This document shows positions 1 to 5,515 of a stretch of 11,704 nucleotides of DNA, piece after piece (positions within the stretch are counted from its first letter, which is position 1; every line of letters begins with the position of its first letter). Made by a program: the position numbers and the translations under genes. The DNA comes from Candidatus Competibacteraceae bacterium (lineage in GTDB: Bacteria; Pseudomonadota; Gammaproteobacteria; Competibacterales; Competibacteraceae): the NCBI GenBank assembly GCA_003527885.1, contig DPWB01000043.1:1-11704 (forward strand), given 5' to 3'. The notes under the pieces were generated by a model. It was not told where the DNA came from. It saw only the letters and a program-made list of their open reading frames with translations, and searched no databases.

Positions 1-460
1 CGAAGCGATCCCACGCATCGCGCGCGGCGGTTTTGGCCTGTTCCCAAGTCAGGCGGGATTTCCCCTTGATGCGTTCCCATTCAGCGGCGAGTTCGCGCTC
101 GCTGGTGTCGAACGAGCCTTGATACCGACCGCGCCCTTCATAGCCGAGACGGTAGGCGGGGGCGTAGTCATCTTCATAGCTATAGCCGGCCTGATAGCCG
201 GAACGGGTCGCATAAGCGCCGCGCCAATAGCTCTCTTCGTCGTCGATGGTCGGGTTGACCGCCTCGGCGGCTCCCTTGCCGGCCAGCCCGCCGACCACCG
301 CGCCGACCACCGCGCCGATGGCGGTGCCGATGGGGCCCGCCACCGAGCCGACGGTCGCACCCGCCACCGCGCCGCCCGCGGCCCCGACGCCGGTCCCCAC
401 CGGATGGGCCCCGGCTTCGCCGCTGATCGGGTCTTCGTTACGAGGGTTGTCGTCGATCAT
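1..460 (-). CDS. Glycine-zipper protein, C-terminus outside window
   Basis: This open minus-strand frame starts at ATG 460 and runs off the left edge after 153 codons without a stop. An AGGAG ribosome-binding site lies at 467-471, six bases upstream. The N-terminus is short and polar (MIDDNPRNEDPISGEAGAHP). Residues about 21-65 form a Gly/Ala/Val run with small-xxx-small periodicity (GTAIGAVVGAVVGGLAGKGA), typical of glycine-zipper segments that pack in or on membranes. A polar, tyrosine-rich part follows (SYWRGAYATRSGYQAGYSYE), then a basic/acidic helical part with Trp (LAAEWERIKGKSRLTWEQA). Similar uncharacterised proteins are often found near stress genes such as CsbD-like genes (general knowledge, not tested here). 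There is no signal peptide before the zipper. The biochemical role is unknown. The gene itself is well supported by its RBS and its protein-like composition. Confidence 0.8.
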   Translation of the reverse strand, partial: MIDDNPRNEDPISGEAGAHPVGTGVGAAGGAVAGATVGSVAGPIGTAIGAVVGAVVGGLAGKGAAEAVNPTIDDEESYWRGAYATRSGYQAGYSYEDDYAPAYRLGYEGRGRYQGSFDTSERELAAEWERIKGKSRLTWEQAKTAARDAWDRF

Positions 461-466
461 GAGAAT

Positions 467-471
467 CTCCT
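467..471 (-). promoter_or_regulatory. Ribosome-binding site of the glycine-zipper gene
   Basis: AGGAG on the minus strand lies six bases before ATG 460. It fixes the start of a gene that is otherwise only partly visible. Confidence 0.7.
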
Positions 472-614
472 GAAGTAAGAACAGTGAGTGATGTGAAAAA
501 GCCAAACCTTCTTCCACGCATCTTGGCCCGAGTTTCGAGCGGCCTTGACGATGTTGATGGGGCAAATGGTAGGGGTGGCCGGTCAGCCATCCCAGTGTCG
601 AAAGGCATGTCGTA

Positions 615-666
615 GTCACGACTTCATCCTGTCGTGGTCACGGCTTCATCCTGTGACGAAGGTCAC
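615..666. repeat. Tandem 22-bp repeat giving three phased GTCAC half-sites
   Basis: GTCACGACTTCATCCTGTC at 615-633 is followed by GTCACGGCTTCATCCTGTG at 637-655. The two differ at 2 of 19 positions and are offset by 22 bp. A third GTCAC is at 662-666, 25 bp further. Within the first unit, CACGAC (617-622) and GTCGTG (631-636) form a perfect inverted repeat with an 8-base loop. Near-two-turn spacing of the half-sites suggests stacked protein binding on one DNA face. Which protein binds is not known. Confidence 0.65.
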
Positions 667-667
667 T
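652..667. promoter_or_regulatory. Crp/Vfr-like palindrome, copy 1
   Basis: TGTGA-CGAAGG-TCACT has the half-site sequence and six-base spacing of the Crp consensus (TGTGA-N6-TCACA), with one mismatch. It can also be read as the perfect inverted repeat GTGAC-GAAG-GTCAC. The 11 bases AAAGGCATGTC at 601-611 lie upstream, as they do at the second copy near the kinase gene. It lies about 190 bp upstream of the glycine-zipper gene. Assignment to a Crp-family protein is inference. Confidence 0.5.
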
Positions 668-735
668 CGGTGCGTTCTTGCAGGACGGCGGTCGGTGCGC
701 TCTCTGGGGCCTCTATCCCTCCTGAGTTGGAAGGT

Positions 736-827
736 GGCGCATTCGCCGCGAGCCGGGCTTGAAACCGGCGGGCGAGAGGACGCGGTGCGCCAGCATGGGC
801 CGGCGCTTTGCAGAGGTGTGGCGCACC
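736..827. other. Nested and mutually exclusive inverted repeats, possible structured RNA
   Basis: GGCGCA (736-741) can pair with TGCGCC (786-791). Inside it, TCGCC (743-747) pairs with GGCGA (771-775), and GCCGG (752-756) pairs with CCGGC (765-769), closing an 8-base loop. The same 784-792 strand (GGTGCGCCA) alternatively forms a perfect 9-bp inverted repeat with TGGCGCACC (819-827). A further hairpin GCCAC/GTGGC lies at 844-848 and 857-861. This is base-pairing potential only. In G+C-rich DNA some of it is expected by chance, and neither transcript nor strand is known. Confidence 0.3.
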
Positions 828-941
828 AGAGGAGGTTTGGGCGGCCACCGCCCATCGTGGCGAGCGGGAACCGTCGAAATCAGCGCGGACAGGGGCTGTA
901 AAAAGCTCTAGACCCCAGATCAAGACTCGAACTGGCGAGCG

Positions 942-1745
942 TCAACCGCGCCGTTTGGCAACGTGCAGCGCCAGCTCGGTGCGGCTGCGGGCGTGCAGTT
1001 TGTCCATAATTCGGCTCACGTAATTCTTGACGGTGCCTTCCGCCAAGAAAATCTCGGCGGCGATTTGCTTGTTGCTTTTGCCTTCGGCGAGCAGGGCGAG
1101 AATGCGCTCCTCTTTGTCCGTCAGCGGATCGAACTCAGCCGGTGGCGCGGCGCTCGACGGCGCAATGGTGGTTTTGGATGCGGGCGCTGTCAGCGGAGCG
1201 GCTTGCAATGGAGGGGTGACGCTGGCGGCGTTCGGCAAGCCCGCGCCATTTGCCGGCACGGCGCCCGTTTTCGCGGGTTGGCCGGCAAAGCTGCGAAACT
1301 GATCCATCACCTTGCGGGCGATGGTCGGCGACAGGCGTGACTCGCCGCGGCGTACCGCCCGCAGCGTTTCCAGTACATCCGCCTCGGAGGCATCTTTCAG
1401 CAAGTAGGCTTGCGCGCCCGCGCAAATCGCCTCGAACACCAACTCGTCGTGATCGTAAGTCGTCAGCACCACCACCCGGGTCGCGGGCAGCTTCGCGGTG
1501 ATTTCGCGGGTGGCGACGATCCCGCTGGCGCGCGGCATCTGCAAGTCCATCACCACGATATCCGGTCGGGTGGCCAAGGCTTTTTCGATAGCTTCCAGGC
1601 CATCCGCCGCTTGGCCCACGATCTCGATATCGGGTTCGGTCGCCAGCATCATCCCCAGCCCGCGGCGGATCAGCGGTTGATCGTCGACGATCAGCAGCCG
1701 CAGGAGGCAGGAATCGGGATTTCCGGGGTTGGTGGTTGCGGTCAT
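942..1745 (-). CDS. NarL/LuxR-family response regulator
   Basis: This is a 267-residue DNA-binding response regulator. The receiver domain spans about residues 16-135. It has the acidic pair D21-D22, phosphoacceptor D67 (VVMDLQMP), switch Thr near 95-96 (VVVLTT) and K117 (YLLKDAS). The LuxR-type helix-turn-helix spans about 206-264 (LTDKEERILALLAEGKSNKQ, then a GTVKNYVSRIMDKL recognition helix). Between them, residues about 155-205 form an unusually long Ala/Pro/Thr-rich linker; most NarL-type proteins have a far shorter one. I chose ATG 1745 because it overlaps the stop of the upstream small gene as ATGA. No Shine-Dalgarno sequence precedes it, which fits translational coupling. The divergent sensor kinase at 2132 is its likely partner. 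Target genes are unknown. The two Crp-like palindromes lie on either side of this operon. Confidence 0.93.
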   Translation of the reverse strand: MTATTNPGNPDSCLLRLLIVDDQPLIRRGLGMMLATEPDIEIVGQAADGLEAIEKALATRPDIVVMDLQMPRASGIVATREITAKLPATRVVVLTTYDHDELVFEAICAGAQAYLLKDASEADVLETLRAVRRGESRLSPTIARKVMDQFRSFAGQPAKTGAVPANGAGLPNAASVTPPLQAAPLTAPASKTTIAPSSAAPPAEFDPLTDKEERILALLAEGKSNKQIAAEIFLAEGTVKNYVSRIMDKLHARSRTELALHVAKRRG

Positions 1746-1942
1746 TCGGCTTGCTCGGAGGGCGGCGAAACGACGGGTTGCTGGGGCAAAACCGATTTTT
1801 TCAAACACGCGTGCATTTCACCCACCAGGCGGGAAGGCAGGCGGGCGGTGAAAAAACGCAACACGGCCTTGACCGCTAACGCCGCTTGCGCGGGCGGCAA
1901 CTTGGCTGTGCGAGCCACCTCCTGGGTCAATTCATCTATCAT
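1742..1942 (-). CDS. Small protein (66 aa) coupled to the response regulator, DUF2267-like
   Basis: The 66-residue product starts MIDELTQEVARTAKLPPAQA and continues with an amphipathic helical stretch AVLRFFTARLPSRLVGEMHA. It ends in a Pro/Gln/Ser-rich tail. The pattern (a short helix, then 'LPPAQAALAVKAVL' and 'ARLP') resembles one half of DUF2267-type proteins; I hold this only weakly. ATG 1942 is preferred over an upstream in-frame ATG at 1990 because AGGTG lies six bases before it and the family-like sequence begins there. The stop codon overlaps the regulator start by four bases (ATGA), so the two are almost certainly co-transcribed and translationally coupled. A cytoplasmic accessory of the two-component system is plausible but not shown. 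Confidence 0.7.
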   Translation of the reverse strand: MIDELTQEVARTAKLPPAQAALAVKAVLRFFTARLPSRLVGEMHACLKKSVLPQQPVVSPPSEQAE

Positions 1943-2074
1943 GGTCGCACCTGTTCTGCTCAAAGCGCTGGCTTTTGAAGGCCAAGTCAAAATGCATAGT
2001 AATGGTAATTGTTATCTTGAAGACGCCCGCTCGGCCAGTACAGTGGCAAAAGGCATGTCAGGGTGGCGATTTCA

Positions 2075-2090
2075 TGTGACGAAAGTCACT
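2075..2090. promoter_or_regulatory. Crp/Vfr-like palindrome, copy 2, upstream of the kinase gene
   Basis: TGTGA-CGAAAG-TCACT lies in the divergent intergenic region between the small gene and the kinase gene. It matches copy 1 (652-667) at 15 of 16 positions. The same AAAGGCATGTC element sits upstream (2049-2059), and the bases after the palindrome (CTCTGT against CTCGGT) also agree. Its centre is only 49 bp before the kinase ATG. A Crp-like activator in the usual -41.5 position would put the transcript start almost at the ribosome-binding site, so repression or autoregulation is as likely as activation. Confidence 0.5.
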
Positions 2091-2118
2091 CTGTCCGCTT
2101 TCCGCGCGGCTGGCGGGT

Positions 2119-2124
2119 GAGGGG
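2119..2124 (+). promoter_or_regulatory. Ribosome-binding site deciding the kinase start
   Basis: GAGGGG ends seven bases before ATG 2132. It supports this start over the in-frame GTG codons at 2063 and 2117. The GTG at 2063 would also place the palindrome at 2075-2090 inside the coding region. Confidence 0.65.
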
Positions 2125-2131
2125 TCGATTC

Positions 2132-3958
2132 ATGGTCCTCCGCATCCAGCATTTCGACCCGCGCCGGCATTTGGCCGCCGCCATCGGCTGGGCCGTGTTC
2201 GCCATCATTTTAGTGGCGGCGTTGGTGGGGGGGCATTTGGCCGCCAGGGAGGCGTCGATGCGCGCGCGCGCCGACGCCGAACGCCTGCTGGCCCAGTTCG
2301 CCACCCAAATCCGTCACGCCCTCGACACGAACCTGGAAAATCGCCAGTCGATCCTGCGGGCGACCGCCGCCCAGCTCGGCGCCGATTACGGTGCTGGAAC
2401 GGGCGATTTACACCGCCGCCACCTGGAGGCGGTGCGGGCGCAATTTCCAGAATTCGTCTGGCTCGGGGTGGCGGACGGGCTGGGCCAGGTAGTGACTACC
2501 GTCGGCGAGCCCCTACAGGATGAGAATGTCGCCGCGCGTTCCTGGTTTCAAAAAGGCCGTCACGGCCCGTTTCTCGGCAGTGCCCGCGATGTTCCCTTGC
2601 TCGATGAGGGTTCGTCCTCTTTGGCCCTGAAGGATTGGATGCCGGGCTTCGTGGTGGCCGTGCCGATCGTGCGGCCCGCGGGCGACCGGATCGGCGTCCT
2701 TGGGGCGCGGCTGTCGTGGGAGTGGGTCGAGCGTCAGGAAAGCGATCTGCTAAGCCAGCTGGAGACGCGCCGCCCGCTCGATTTATTGCTGGCCACCGCC
2801 GACAAGATGGTGGTGTTAGGCCCGCAACGCTGGCTCGGCCGCACGCTGACCGCCGACTCCGATCTCAGCGAGGCCGGACGCTATGTGGTTTGCCACAATA
2901 TCGTGCCCCCGGAACAACAGAAGGGTTTCGGGTGGGTGGTGACCCTGCGCCAGGATGCCGATATTGCCTTGGCGCGCGCCAAACTGGCGCGCCGCACGGT
3001 ATTTTGGGTCGTGCTGTTGGCGGGTTTGGTCTCCGCGCTCATTGCCGTTTCGGTAACGCGCGCGCTCACGCTGCGTCTGGGCGTGCTAGCCACCCAAGCC
3101 GAAGCGGTCCGCCAGGGCGTCCAAGAAACCCTGTCAGCGCCGACCGGGACCGACGAAATCGCTCGCATCGGGGCGACTCTCACCGCGTTGGTGGGCCATC
3201 TCCAGCAAGAAAAGCACGCGCTGGCGAGCTTGAACGCCGAATTGGACGCACGGGTGGCCGAACGGACCGCCCGCATCGAACGGCTGGCCGACGAAGCGCG
3301 CCACGCCGCGATCACGCGCGAACGGCTGCGGCTGGCGCGCGAACTGCACGACACGCTGGCGCATTCGCTGATGGCGTTGTTGACCCAGATCCGCCTGATT
3401 CGCAAACTGCACCAGCGCCTCGCTCCCGCCGAGCTGGAAGCGGAGCTGGCGCGGGCCGAGGAGGTGGCCGCCAGCGGTTTGACCGGCGCGCGGGCCGCGA
3501 TCACGCAAATGCGCCACAACAGCGTGCGCGATGAGGGTCTCGGCGCGGCCTTGCAGCGATTGCTGGGCCGTTTCCGGGAGCGCTCCGGCATCGAGGCCGT
3601 GTGGCACGCCGATCTCCAAGCCGCCGGTCTGGCTGACGGACGGGCGGAAACGGTGTTCCGTATCATCGAAGAAGCGCTGAATAACGTCGAGCGGCACGCC
3701 AGCGCGCAAACGGTGCGCCTCAGCTTGCAGTGGATCGAATCGCCTTCCACCACACCGTCGGCCTGGAACTACGACGATCCGGCGCGCGTGCGCATCGAGA
3801 TCGCTGACGACGGCGTGGGTTTCGATCCGGCGCAACCGTGTCCGGGGCACTACGGCCTACGCGGCATACGCGAGCAAGCGGAGCTGATTAAGGCGCGTTT
3901 CGGGCTACACAGTCAGCCTGAAGCGGGTACGCGCATCGTTCTGGAATTCGAGGCATAA
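2132..3958 (+). CDS. Membrane sensor histidine kinase, HisKA_3 (NarX/DesK class)
   Basis: This is a 608-residue kinase. TM1 is at about residues 14-37 and TM2 at about 290-310. They enclose a periplasmic region of roughly 250 residues with Cache-like features (FVWLGVADGLGQVVTT, then ARSWFQKGRHGPF). A HAMP-like segment (about 311-362) and a coiled coil lead to the dimerisation box RELHDTLAHSLMALL, with phosphoacceptor His406. The ATPase domain shows EEALNNVERH (N box, about 513-522), DDGVGFD (559-565) and GLRGIRE (575-581). These features place it with kinases that phosphorylate NarL-type regulators, and the divergent regulator at 942-1745 is the obvious partner. I do not see the nitrate-binding P-box of NarX, so the ligand is unknown. 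A short DDP-containing insert precedes the DDGVGFD strand. Family assignment is firm. Confidence 0.95.
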   Translation: MVLRIQHFDPRRHLAAAIGWAVFAIILVAALVGGHLAAREASMRARADAERLLAQFATQIRHALDTNLENRQSILRATAAQLGADYGAGTGDLHRRHLEAVRAQFPEFVWLGVADGLGQVVTTVGEPLQDENVAARSWFQKGRHGPFLGSARDVPLLDEGSSSLALKDWMPGFVVAVPIVRPAGDRIGVLGARLSWEWVERQESDLLSQLETRRPLDLLLATADKMVVLGPQRWLGRTLTADSDLSEAGRYVVCHNIVPPEQQKGFGWVVTLRQDADIALARAKLARRTVFWVVLLAGLVSALIAVSVTRALTLRLGVLATQAEAVRQGVQETLSAPTGTDEIARIGATLTALVGHLQQEKHALASLNAELDARVAERTARIERLADEARHAAITRERLRLARELHDTLAHSLMALLTQIRLIRKLHQRLAPAELEAELARAEEVAASGLTGARAAITQMRHNSVRDEGLGAALQRLLGRFRERSGIEAVWHADLQAAGLADGRAETVFRIIEEALNNVERHASAQTVRLSLQWIESPSTTPSAWNYDDPARVRIEIADDGVGFDPAQPCPGHYGLRGIREQAELIKARFGLHSQPEAGTRIVLEFEA

Positions 3959-4217
3959 GCATGAGCCGATGGGCCGACCAAGACGTTATGAAGAATTTTC
4001 TCGAAACGCCTTGGATGTTTGAAACGCGGGCGCGGCCCATGCCCGCTTGCAGGCGTTCCACCGGCCCACCGTGGCCTTCCGGCCGGAGCAGGCCGTCAGC
4101 GCTGACGGGGTTGCGGTGCGGGCGTCTATCCGCCGGCTTGCGGGGTCCGTTCAACGACCAAAAATAAAAACTATCATTGTGTGCTGTAAGCATCGCATTC
4201 TCGGAGAAGACAGCAGA

Positions 4218-5372
4218 ATGTTCGCTCTACTCCAGCGCTTCGTTCCCGACACCCCGCTGCCTTCCATGCCGGAAGCGCTGCGTACTTCCGCCGCTATCGG
4301 TATCGCGATACTGCTGACCGGCGCTCTTTCGGCGTGGCTGGCGCCGGGCGCGCTGGCGCCGGTGTTGGTGGCTTCGATGGGGGCTTCGGCAATTATCGTG
4401 CTGGCCTTGCCGACCAGCCCGCTGGCTCAACCGTGGCCGCTGATCGGCGGCCAGCTCATCAGCTTCGCCATCGGCATCAGCTTGGCGCGCTGGGTGCAAT
4501 GGCCGCTGCTGGCGTGTGGTCTCGCCGTGCTGTTGACCGCTTTTGTCATGTTGCGCCTGCATTGCCTGCACCCGCCGGGCGGCGCGGCCGCGCTCATCCC
4601 CATCCTGGCCCACCCCGAAGGGCAACACTTGAGTTATGGCTACCTGCTCGCGCCGGCGGCGGTCAATGTGGTTTGCTTGTTGCTGCTGGCGTGGGGGTTC
4701 AATCGCTTGCTCGGTCGCCCCTACCCGCAGCGCCCGCTCCCGCCGCCCAACCCGCACGGCACCGGCGATCCGTTGCCGAGCGCGCGCGCCGGCGTCCGGG
4801 AAGACGACGTGCTGACGGTGCTGGCGGCGGAGCCGGCGATGCCGGATATCGGCGCCGCCGAGTTGCGCCGGCTGCTGGCGCGGGCGGGGGATACCGCCAT
4901 CCACCGAGTTTTCGGGGAGCTTGACTGCGCCGCGCTGATGGCGCGCGACGTGGTGACCGTTTCCGCCAAGCAGTGGGCGGGCGAGGCGTGGCGGTTGTTG
5001 CGCCGGCATAGGCTGAGAGCCTTGCCCGTGCTCGACGCCGCTGGCCAGTTGGTGGGAATGATCGCGTTGGTGGATTTCCTGAAGCAAATTCCGCTCGAAG
5101 ACTTGCGGCAGGACACCCATGCGCTGGCCGCTTGGTTGGCCGGCAAGTCCGACCAAAAACCGTTGGTCGAAGAGGTGATGACGCCCGCTCTCCAGACCGC
5201 GCGCGCCGATCAATCCTTGCTCGATCTGGTGCCGATCCTGTCGGATTTAGGCTTTCATCATCTGCCGGTGGTGGATGGAACCGGTCAGTTAGTCGGCATC
5301 ATAACGCAATCCGATCTGATCGCCGGGTTGCATTCGGAGCTGACCCGAAGCGCGATGGAACGGCCGCAATAG
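4218..5372 (+). CDS. HPP-family membrane protein with two C-terminal CBS domains
   Basis: The product has 384 residues. The N-terminal half carries several hydrophobic helices between about residues 21 and 165. They include the family's signature HPP followed by GG at 118-122 (HCLHPPGGAAALIPIL) and the conserved MGASAII near 54. A proline-rich linker (about 169-185) leads to two CBS domains at about 238-295 and 318-372. The second ends VGIITQSDLIAGL. CBS pairs usually bind adenosine nucleotides and control an attached channel or transporter. Plant and cyanobacterial HPP proteins have been linked to nitrite transport, so an anion/nitrite transport role is possible here but unproven. ATG 4218 is chosen because GGAGAAG (4203-4209) precedes it and the protein then starts at the usual N-terminus; the open frame extends further upstream without family sequence. 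The last codons recur as a remnant at 9744-9797. Confidence 0.9.
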   Translation: MFALLQRFVPDTPLPSMPEALRTSAAIGIAILLTGALSAWLAPGALAPVLVASMGASAIIVLALPTSPLAQPWPLIGGQLISFAIGISLARWVQWPLLACGLAVLLTAFVMLRLHCLHPPGGAAALIPILAHPEGQHLSYGYLLAPAAVNVVCLLLLAWGFNRLLGRPYPQRPLPPPNPHGTGDPLPSARAGVREDDVLTVLAAEPAMPDIGAAELRRLLARAGDTAIHRVFGELDCAALMARDVVTVSAKQWAGEAWRLLRRHRLRALPVLDAAGQLVGMIALVDFLKQIPLEDLRQDTHALAAWLAGKSDQKPLVEEVMTPALQTARADQSLLDLVPILSDLGFHHLPVVDGTGQLVGIITQSDLIAGLHSELTRSAMERPQ

Positions 5373-5503
5373 GGCAGGGCCGCCGGCGAGGGCAGCGAGG
5401 CGAGCGCCAGCATCGACAGCGCAAAATGCATCTTCTAAGCTCAAAATAGCAGCGAAGTGATCGGCCCGCCGATCCGCGACGCACGTTTTTCGGCTTTTAC
5501 TCG

Positions 5504-5509
5504 AAGGGG
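5504..5509 (+). promoter_or_regulatory. Ribosome-binding site deciding the ligase start
   Basis: AAGGGG directly abuts ATG 5510 but lies six bases before the in-frame ATG 5516. The second ATG is therefore the likelier start. Confidence 0.6.
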
Positions 5510-5515
5510 ATGGCC

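Larger units (their letters stand above)
461..941. other. Gene-free region with clustered inverted and direct repeats
   Basis: I see no convincing coding region in these 481 bp. The frames present lack ribosome-binding sites and protein-like composition. The region lies between the start of the minus-strand glycine-zipper gene and the 3' end of the minus-strand response regulator. It therefore holds the promoter of the former and any terminator of the latter, although I cannot pick out a clear terminator. It contains a phased array of GTCAC half-sites (615-666), a Crp-like palindrome (652-667) and a run of GC-rich inverted repeats (736-861). The repeats are listed separately. Confidence 0.7.

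Noticed and set aside
545..923. Several 70-118 codon frames in the left orphan region
   Set aside because: They have no ribosome-binding sites, Arg/Pro/Ala-rich composition typical of spurious frames in G+C-rich DNA, and overlap the repeat array.
2063..2131. In-frame upstream extension of the kinase from GTG 2063
   Set aside because: It has no ribosome-binding site, would bury the palindromic operator in coding sequence, and adds a non-family basic N-terminus. GAGGGG before ATG 2132 fits better.
3961..4167. 68-aa plus-strand frame after the kinase, and a minus-strand frame at 3888-4193
   Set aside because: Both lack ribosome-binding sites and protein-like composition. The 259-bp gap between kinase and HPP-CBS genes shows nothing I can name.
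4047..4217. 57-codon upstream extension of the HPP-CBS frame
   Set aside because: The extension contains low-complexity Arg/Pro-rich sequence outside the HPP family; ATG 4218 has a proper ribosome-binding site.
5459..5474. Perfect inverted repeat GATCGGC-CC-GCCGATC before the ligase
   Set aside because: The two-base loop is too tight as drawn, and the T-run begins some ten bases after the stem, so it is not a convincing terminator of the HPP-CBS gene.
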